In this document: positions 56,180-64,000 of the stretch, piece after piece
Layout of the letters: every line of letters starts with the position of its first letter
How positions within the stretch are numbered: the stretch's first letter is position 1
NCBI GenBank assembly: GCA_010356995.1
Contig: ML996711.1
Location: 62,001 to 126,000 of the forward strand
DNA: 64,000 nucleotides
Reading direction: 5' to 3'
DNA from: Trichodelitschia bisporula
Taxonomy: Eukaryota; Ascomycota; Dothideomycetes; Phaeotrichales; Phaeotrichaceae
The notes under the pieces: model-generated
The model's input: only the letters and a program-made list of their open reading frames with translations
What the model was told of the DNA's origin: nothing
Databases searched by the model: none
Position numbers and translations under genes: made by a program

Positions 56180-58654
56180 ATGCCGGGCGCTGTTAGACTC
56201 CCGCAGACCCTCTATGATAAGGTCTTCTGCGACCACATCGTCGACGAAAAGGACGATGGCACCGTTCTCCTCTACATCGGTACGTCGCTCCTGTTGAGCC
56301 TTCTGCCTATTCTGTATCTAACAGCTTCACAGACAGACATCTCGTGCATGAAGTGACGTCTCCGGTATGCATACCCCGCGCTACGTCACCGCAGTCTTAA
56401 GGCTGACTTTTCCACAGCAAGCGTTTGAAGGACTGCGCAATGCGAACCGCAAGGTCCGCCGACCAGACTGCACTCTTGCGACCACAGATCACGTACGTTA
56501 AACCTGCTGTTTGCAAAAGGAAACGCTGACAGATAGCAGAACGTGCCTACCACGTCCCGCCAAAATTTCAAGTCCATTGAGTCGTTTGTTGACGAAGCCG
56601 ATTCCAGGACACAGTGCATGACACTGGAAGATAATGTCAAAGAATTTGGTCTCACATATTTTGGCCTGGGCGACAAGCGGCAAGGCATTGTGCATATCAT
56701 CGGCCCTGAGCAGGGCTTCACCCTGCCGGGCACCACCGTCGTGTGCGGCGATAGCCACACATCAACACACGGCGCGTTTGGTGCGCTCGCCTTTGGCATC
56801 GGCACATCCGAAGTGGAGCATGTGCTCGCAACGCAAACCATCATCACGAACCGCTCAAAGAACATGCGTGTACAGGTTGATGGCGAGCTCGCCCCCGGAG
56901 TGAGCAGTAAGGACATCATCCTGCACGTCATTGGCATCATCGGAACGGCCGGCGGCACGGGCGCCGTCATCGAGTTCTGCGGTTCTGCAATCCGCGGACT
57001 GAGTATGGAAGCACGTATGTCCATCTGCAACATGTCCATTGAGGCCGGTGCCAGAGCCGGCATGATCGCGCCCGATGAGACGACAATTGAGTATCTCAAG
57101 GGCCGCCCTCTGGCCCCTGAGGTCGACAGCGCCGAGTGGAAGAAGGCAACGGCCTACTGGCTCAGCCTGAGGTCTGACGAGGGCGCTAAGTACGATATTG
57201 ACGTCTTCATCGACTCGAAGGACATCATCCCAACGATCACCTGGGGAACTTCTCCGCAGGACGTTGTCCAGATCACAGGCGTCGTTCCCGGACCCGAAGA
57301 CTTCACCGATGAAGACAAGAAGCGCGCCTGCGTTCGCGCACTTGAGTACATGGGCCTCACTGCCGGCACGCCCATGCAGGACATTCCCGTCGACAAGGTC
57401 TTTATCGGCTCGTGCACCAACGCTCGCATTGAAGACCTGCGCCAAGCGGCCCGCGTTGTCAAGGGCAAGAAGAAGGCGCCCAACGTCAAACGCGCCATGA
57501 TCGTGCCCGGCTCCGGCCTGGTCAAAAAGCAGGCTGAGGCCGAGGGTCTCGATCAGATTTTCATCGACGCTGGTTTCGAGTGGCGCGAGGCCGGCTGCTC
57601 CATGTGCCTGGGCATGAACCCCGATATCCTCGCACCGCAGGAGCGCTGCGCCAGCACCTCTAACCGCAACTTCGAGGGCCGCCAGGGCGCCGGCGGCCGC
57701 ACCCACCTCATGTCCCCTGCCATGGCCGCTGCCGCTGCGATCGTAGGAAAGCTAGCCGACGTTCGCAAGGTAACGGGGCCGACCCAGATCTACGAAAAGG
57801 GGTCGCCGAAGGTGTCCGTAGCTCCCGCGCATCAGGCTGACATCGAGTCCGACGAAGACCTGGATAAGCTGCTGGACGACCCGGAGAACTCGCAGGGCAA
57901 TACGGTCCAGTCCGGCGCACCTTCCACAGGCGGCATGCCCAAGTTTACACAGCTGCGGGGCTACGCAGCGCCCATGGACATTGCAAACGTGGACACCGAC
58001 GCCATCATCCCGAAGCAGTTCTTGAAGACGATCAAGCGTTCGGGCCTTGGGAGCGCGCTGTTCCATGCCTGGCGCTACGACCCGGCCACCGGTGATGAGA
58101 AGCCAGACTTTGTGCTCAACAAGGAACCCTACAGGCAGGCCAAGGTCCTCGTCAGCACGGGCCCGAACTTCGGCTGCGGTTCCTCGCGTGAGCACGCCCC
58201 TTGGGCGCTGCTCGACTTCGGCATTTGGTGTGTCATTGCTCCTAGCTTTGGCGACATCTTCTTCAACAACACGTTCAAGAACGGCATGCTCCCGATTGTC
58301 ATGCGTGATGCGGCGGCTCTGGAGCGTATCGCGGCTGAGGCGCGCGCGGGTCGTGAGATCGAGGTCGATCTGCCGGCGCAGGTGATCCGTGATGCCGAGG
58401 GCAAGGAGTTGGCAAAGTTTGACGTCGATGGCTTCCGCAAGGACTGCCTGGTCAACGGGCTCGATGACATTGGCCTCACTATGAAGCTGGACAGCAAGAT
58501 CGCCTCGTTTGAGACGCGGCGTACACGTGACTTCCCCTGGCTTGATGGGAGTGGGTATCTCAAGCGCGACCGGTCGGGGCCGGTGAAGGTGGCGGCGGTG
58601 CCGGTGCCAAAGACAAATCGCGGGCAGGAGATTGGGGAGCCGTTGGAGTGGTAG
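56180..58654 (+). CDS. LEU1: 3-isopropylmalate dehydratase (alpha-IPM isomerase)
   Basis: Converts 2-isopropylmalate to 3-isopropylmalate in leucine synthesis, using a 4Fe-4S cluster. Exons 56180-56279, 56333-56364, 56418-56492 and 56540-58654 give 773 residues, so the large (LeuC) and small (LeuD) parts are fused as in other fungi. The start [19 protein letters not shown] is conserved. Substrate and cluster motifs include [20 protein letters not shown] and [14 protein letters not shown]. Cluster cysteines are C361, C422 and C425 (in [13 protein letters not shown]). The linker to the swivelling domain is acidic. That domain has [15 protein letters not shown] and [19 protein letters not shown]. 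Introns are 53, 53 and 47 bp. Confidence 0.97.
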
Positions 58655-59546
58655 GTGTGCGTTCAGTGCGGTGGCGTTTTCTTTTTTTTTATTCGTGTGC
58701 GGAAGGCAAAAGGGTGCTTCTCCTATCATGTTGCGTTGGTGTGTGATATGGGATTAATCTGGTCCTGCTAGCAGGCTGTGACTAGGCTGTGGCAGCGCTA
58801 CAGCTTTGGTTCTGGAATGTGTTGATATGATGATGAAGTGTCTTGAGATTTGAGATGTGCGTGTTGAGGATCAACTACCGAGTGGAATTTAGTCAAGCTA
58901 ATAGCCGACATCAAATCATGGACAAAGGTGCCTTGAGATTTTGAGATATGTGTCGCGGATGAAGTCTATCGAGGGGAATCTAGTCACGCTAAATGCCGGG
59001 CATCAAAAGTCGAGAAATAGGCTTCTTCATATTCTTTCCCTCACATCGCACTCGGGTAACACACACCACACCATACCCCGATTCACCAGTCTGCCTCGTA
59101 GCCTCGTATCAACAGTTCCGCCGCGATCCTTTCCATGCTCATATCACCCACCCAACCACACCCACCCCATCCACATCCACATCATGAACAGCCATCCTTC
59201 CTTCCATCCTCCATCACACACCAACTCCATGACCAACACCTGAAAAGCCGCAACCCCACCCCACCCAACAAAGCCCATGGTGAGAATCCGCCAGAAAACG
59301 AATAAAAACGGAGAAGAGACAAAACGCCGACCCTAGACCACACCCACACACCCCGCACCAAACCCCATCCTATCCCGAGGAAGTGAAAAAAGAGTAACGA
59401 TCGTTTTTGCTTGTTCCCCCCAGTGCCTGCCTGCTTGCATGTCATGACCGTGAACCCCCATTTCTTCCAAATAAAGAATCCCAGAACGGAAGTGAAGAAA
59501 CGAAAAACCCAACGAGCGTCATCATTCCCCTTTAACCTCTTAGCTC
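58655..59546. other. convergent 3' gap between LEU1 and BEM1
   Basis: Both genes end here. Two diverged copies of a segment containing TGAGATTTGAGATGTG and GGGAATCTAGTCACGC lie at about 58841-58910 and 58930-58995. The rest is C/A-rich with CACACC and CATCC runs. No gene is seen. Confidence 0.4.
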
Positions 59547-61519
59547 TCACCGCGGCTTCACCGACAACGTCAAGCGATTCGTATTCTCCAGCGCTACGCC
59601 CAAGTCATCATCACTCTCCAGCCGCATCACCTGCCCATCATCTCTCTTCCAGAGCACCTCGAGATCCGGATCATCCCCAGGACCGCTGAGCTTCTCAAGC
59701 GCCCTCCGCTCCTTCAGCTTTTTATACAGGTCCGAGTAGCGGAACTGCGCCGGCAGCCGGATGATGACGCAGTTGTCCTGCTCGAAGAACACTTTAATCT
59801 TGAGCCCGGGTGCCGTGCCGCCCCCGGGACGCAGCCCCGCCATCGTCGCCGTCGTCATCTCCGAGGCCGTGCGCGTGTGTCCGCGCGGCGCACCGTAGCC
59901 CGGGTAGGCCTGCTCGGGCTGGAACGCCTGCTGTGTGGAGGGGAGATTGCCGGCGCTGCTTTGCGGGGAAGACACGCCGTCGCTGCGGCCAGCAGGCGAA
60001 TCCTGTGAGCCGGACGAGAGACGGTAGTCGTAGGGTTGGTTAGGATCGTATTCGTAGTCCCCTTGTCGCGGCGCAAAGAAGGCCTTTAACGTATTTCCCC
60101 TGGTGATGTGTTCGCCTAGCTTAAGCAGGCTACGGATGTACTCGTCCAGGTTCGCACGGCGCCCATTGGAGATGTTGTCCGTCACATAAGTCACCGGTCC
60201 CGGCATGTAGGGCAGGGAGCGCTCGTAGCCCTCGACGTTGCCGGCTTCCAAGGGGAATTCTTGGATGAGCTTGATCTGGAGGTCGTAGAAATCCTGGTAG
60301 AGTCTCTGCAGCTCCCAGTGCTTGCCGTCTTCCATCTCCGCTTCAACAATAAACCAGAAAATATCGTCCGAGAAGCAATAGCGGGGGACGGAAGCGCGCA
60401 CGGGAGCCGGCGACGGCTTCTTAGAGTATGGCGCCGAGGTGTATGAGCTTTTTTGAGGTTGCTGGTCGAACGTTAAATCTGCGTGCACACGATAATTGGG
60501 ACACGAGAGAGACTTACCCGAGCGTATCCCATCCCAGAGTCGTATGCCGTTTGGCTCTGATTGCCCACGCTCATGCGCGCCATGCCCTGCTGCATCCCCG
60601 CCATCGCTGACTGCTGTCTGCTAGCAGATTGACCGCCGGACCCACCACCCAGTGTCCCCAGCGGGATGCTTCCGTTCTTATAGTCCGCCGCCATCTTCTT
60701 CCACTCTTCAACCCGCGGAACCCCCGCCGCACGCACTGCCTCGTACGGATCCGGGACAGGCTGTCCTGTCGTCATGTCGCGGATCTCGATGAAGGATACA
60801 GGGATCAGACCAGGTCCTCCGAGGCGTGTGATGGGCTTCGCAACGAACCACTCCGGGTTGGATTGCGCAATCACGATGATTGCCTCGCCTTCCTTGGCGT
60901 CGAGCTCGTCCGGTCGTTCGGCCTTGAAGTCGTACATGACCACGCCATACACCATGCTGCCCTGCCCTGAGCCGCCATTTGCGCCACGGGCAGACGCCCC
61001 CGTCAAGCGACGTCCGGACTTGGTATCGATCGAGCCCCCTGCGCCATTTCCGGGACTTGACATGGTGGTAGAACTGTCGGCATAGCCCGAGTCATGCGGT
61101 GCGCTTGTGTGCGAACCTACAGGATGGTAGGAAGGGTCAGAGCGAGTGGACCCAGCGCTGTTGCGAGCCTGCTTGCCAACAATCTCAAAGTATTTGACGG
61201 GAACGAGGCCGCGTGTGTTTTGGAGCGGGTTGCATGCTTCGTACCAGTCCTGGTCGTTTTCGCGGCCGACAACGTGCAGAAAGTCGCCAGCGGAGAAGGC
61301 GAGGTAGCCGGAGCCGGGAGTCTTGTCGACGGGTTGGTAGTCGTAGATGGCTTTGATGACCTGGACAAGAGGTGTTAGCGCTTCAATGGCAGATGGTGAC
61401 CAGGCGATGCAAACCTTTTTCGGCGGAACTATAGCAATAGCATCCTTCGGCGGGATGGAGTGGTGATGCGGCTTTGTATCACCCTTGTCGCTTTTCATCG
61501 ACATGCGAAACTGCGCCAT
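59547..61519 (-). CDS. BEM1: polarity scaffold BEM1 (SH3-SH3-PX-PB1)
   Basis: Scaffold that joins Cdc42, its exchange factor Cdc24 and PAK kinases at sites of polarised growth; in filamentous fungi it also assists NADPH oxidase. Three exons (61519-61415, 61360-60518, 60461-59547) give 620 residues. SH3-1 spans about 36-96 (VIKAIYDYQPVD ... GLVPVKYFEIV). SH3-2 spans about 168-224 (VMYDFKAERPDELDAKEGE ... GLIPVSFIEI). The PX domain follows, with YCFSDDIFWFIVEAEMEDG and LPYMPGPVTYV. The C-terminal PB1 domain has KIKVFFEQDNCVIIRLPAQF and the acidic SDDDLGVAL. The first intron (61361-61414) is 54 bp, stop-free and in phase, with a weak GTTTGC donor. The second (60462-60517) uses an acceptor just before QPQKSSYTS. 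Confidence 0.95.
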
Positions 61520-63172
61520 CAGCGGGGACTCGAGAAATCAGCAGCAACCCTACGCACCTTAACCATTGCGCTGGGGGTTCGAAAAATGCCTCTCCGCAGC
61601 GACGTATGTGAGTATGTGTTATGAGGTGGTAATGGGAATGAAAGAGCGCCGCTCTTGAAGATCTGAGTCCAGCGGCCTTTTTTGCTTCCCTCAGTCTCAG
61701 CTCTTCTCTAGTCCAGGAGATGTGAGGTTGATGCTAAACACAGCGAAGGCGCCCGTGCGTTTGCCAGAATCGCAGGCTAGGGATGATCTGGTAACCGGGC
61801 CGCGCGAAGAATGCAGCGGACGAGTGTTTTTCGGGGGTGTGGATGGATTGACAGCGGAGTGAGTGCGGTGCCAGGCGCAGCAAGGGGTGAGGCAAGAAAA
61901 GCTTGTCGGGGAGGGGTGCGCGCGCAGACGGGCGTGCGGGAGTTCGAGATGATGGATGGGCAGGCGATTGAAACTGTTTCTATGCACCAGTCGTGCGGAG
62001 AAGGAAGCGTCTGAAACGATGATGGACGATGCGATGACGGAGTGCGCGTCTGCGTGTGCGTCTGCGTGTTCGCCGGTGTGTTCGTGAGTTGGGTACGTTG
62101 ATGGAGTCGACACTGACGACGAGAGTTTCGATTGGAGAGAGGAAGGAGAAGAGGTCGCGGGTGGCGAGAGTAGCACAAGTGGTGGTTAGGAGCCGATGCG
62201 CAAGTCCTTTTGTTAGGCTGAGAAGGGCCTGATGGAGAGTTGAAGGGGTGAGAAAGGGGGGGGCGTTCTTTTGGATTGTTACTAGTTGGTACTGTAAGGC
62301 GAACAACGGGAAGACGAGTGGTAAGAGTTGTTAGGGGATGATGGAGATGCGAAAAGAGAAGAGGAGAAGTTGGTAGGGTTTAGATGGTGGTTGAGAGCTG
62401 GAATGGGGAGTTGGAATGGGGAGGATTGGCGATGGGAATGGGATGAGAAGAGAGTTGAGAGGCACTTGGACGACAAGTGGGCTGGGATGTTCGTATGTGT
62501 AGTTTGGAGGGGGTGGGGGAGGATTGGGGGAGGATTGGGGGAGAGAGTGGAGAGACTCTGGCGGGTGGGAGAGGATGGGGGACAATGCGAGAGGAAGATA
62601 CAGAGAGGGAAGAGGCGCGAGAGGGTGAGAGAGACTTGGAGACTCGGGTGTGATCATGGACAACTGCAGGCAAGCACTTCTGCACATTGTTCTGCAGCTT
62701 TTACTGCATCGTCAACCCGAGCACTTTGTTGGGTCAACAGCCAGGCTGTTGGCCTGCTGCTATAGATACTTAGATAAGGTACCTACGGATGTACTGTGTG
62801 TGTAGTTCTAGCTGTTGGTAGACGTTGGTTCGTGATAATACAATGCTTTACTGCCTACTGGAAGCTTTGCGCAGATGAACTTTGTCGAGTCATCGCAATA
62901 GCCCCAAAGCAATCGTCCGCAAACCAGATCTGCGGAGAAGCATGGTTGAAGAATTGCGAGAACTCGGCAACCAGCTTGTCCAACCCTCGCATATCGCCAG
63001 TGGTGATACTTCCATGTACTTTCTTGATGCCCAATATGCTCCGCTCCTGTTGCGCGCTCGACCGTTCGAAAGTCAGCTTGTCACGGAGCATGCGCACTGT
63101 CAGCCAGCGACTCGACCGCCCAGCTACGCCTCAATCCTCTCACTCCACACCAAAAGAACAAGAACCAGCTTG

Positions 63173-63175
<3 letters not shown>

Positions 63176-63207
<32 letters not shown>
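63176..63207 (+). repeat. CT dinucleotide microsatellite
   Basis: Sixteen CT units without interruption. It is likely length-variable between strains. Confidence 0.95.
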
Positions 63208-63212
<5 letters not shown>

Positions 63213-63305
63213 CGCTTCTTCGTTCCTCACAGGAAGCCGAAAGCCTCGTGGCAATAATGAATCGTCGTCGATGTAAAAAGAGCGCGTCACACACACCACC
63301 TCCAC

Positions 63306-63379
63306 TGCACGCACATCACGAACTTCCCACCTCCACCTCCAATGCACGCACATCACGAACTTCCCACCTCCACCTCCAA
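63306..63379 (+). repeat. perfect 37 bp tandem duplication
   Basis: Two identical adjacent copies (63306-63342 and 63343-63379) that begin TGCACGCACATCACG. Perfect identity suggests a recent slippage or template-switch event, or an assembly artefact. Confidence 0.9.
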
Positions 63380-64000
63380 CACCCCACACTATCAAGCTCT
63401 GGCCCCAAGCGGGTCAGCGCCAAAAGACAAGATGCAAGATGCAAAAAAAATCATGTCCATCACGCACACAAATCAATTTGCCAATGCCATTTGGATTTCC
63501 ATTAAACACTGCAGTGCGCAACCGCGAAGATAGGCGCGCAAACTGAAGAGGCACAGCTCGCCGCCGGCAAATCAGCTCGTCTTTCTTCCTCTCTTGCACG
63601 TCATTGGTCAACTGGAAGTGTGGTCGCCGTCGCTCAACGCGTCTCTTCCCACACCCTCCACCATCCGTGAGCGGCAAAAATACAGAGAGAGAAAAAGCCC
63701 GCCGTCGCCCTGGCTGCACACCCCCCACACTCCCCACCATTGCAGAGTGCCGAACATGCCCAGCTTGCCCTCCAAGCACACGCAGCACCCCCAGCCTAGC
63801 AATATCCCATCAGCGCAATTTCGCACAAATTGTCGTCGAACGCCATGAGCTGTTCGCCAAAGCGCCAAAAATCTTGGACACGCAAGCCCCCCTCATCATC
63901 ACGCGCCGCGTAGCCAACCCCGGAGTCCGACCGGAAAAGCCACAAACAAAAGAATGCTGGTGCCCTCCGATCGTCGCCGCGTCCCGCATGCGGCGTGGCG

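Larger units (their letters stand above)
61520..64000. other. gene-free right flank with simple sequence
   Basis: BEM1 promoter and leader at the left; beyond 62300 the plus strand is G/A-rich with GGGGGAGGATTGGGG repeats at about 62507-62545, then C/A-rich. A CT microsatellite and a 37 bp tandem duplication are listed separately. No frame here has coding character that I trust. Confidence 0.4.

Noticed and set aside
60473-60517. Alternative BEM1 acceptor at the earlier CAG (intron 60473-60517)
   Set aside because: The join would read ATT-TAA and stop before the PX domain; the acceptor 11 bases on keeps the frame.

Overview
This 64 kb window is ordinary nuclear DNA of a filamentous ascomycete (Pezizomycotina; a dothideomycete is possible but not proven). 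The evidence is gene-dense, moderately GC-rich sequence with mostly 41-67 bp GT-AG introns, CTAAC/CTAAT-like branch sites just before the acceptor, and typical fungal orthologues (AKR1, BEM1, ENA-type Na+ pump, DDI1, URA5, fused LEU1, a HET-domain gene, an NmrA-like gene). I resolved 20 protein genes whose spliced models close in frame, plus two weaker reading frames. No rRNA, tRNA, CRISPR array, transposon or viral fossil could be supported by eye.

Left part (1-24.5 kb): a long gene-poor stretch, a vacuolar-type Ca2+/H+ exchanger (CAX), the PHD-SET protein SET3 on the opposite strand, a 3.3 kb gene-poor gap, then URA5 and NOG1 divergent from a 460 bp shared promoter. Next come a short uncertain frame, a GNAT acetyltransferase, DDI1 (start codon apparently split by an intron), acyl-CoA-binding protein and a secreted SURNod19/PHM-like protein.

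Middle (24.5-45.5 kb): a seven-exon APC-family permease; then AKR1 (ankyrin-DHHC palmitoyltransferase), eIF3g (TIF35) and an ENA-type P-type ATPase, all on the minus strand. The 36.8-45.5 kb part looks accessory: an NmrA-like dehydrogenase facing a HET-domain protein, then a very large patatin gene with a Pro/Gln-rich head. By an in-phase 42 bp intron, the patatin gene appears to continue into a long cysteine-rich, zinc-finger-like tail. This patatin/cysteine-array protein is the most unusual object here.

Right part (45.5-64 kb): CDC73 (Paf1 complex), a 526-residue disordered orphan, SMC2 (condensin), a GPI-type cupredoxin, the fused isopropylmalate isomerase LEU1 and BEM1 (SH3-SH3-PX-PB1). 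The last 2.5 kb is simple-sequence-rich and gene-free.

The genes are independent housekeeping and accessory loci, not an operon or an obvious metabolite cluster. A recurrent theme is introns of 48-54 bp that are multiples of three and stop-free (SET3, SMC2, BEM1), so retention would insert peptide rather than end the protein. Splice sites were read by eye and need transcript data.
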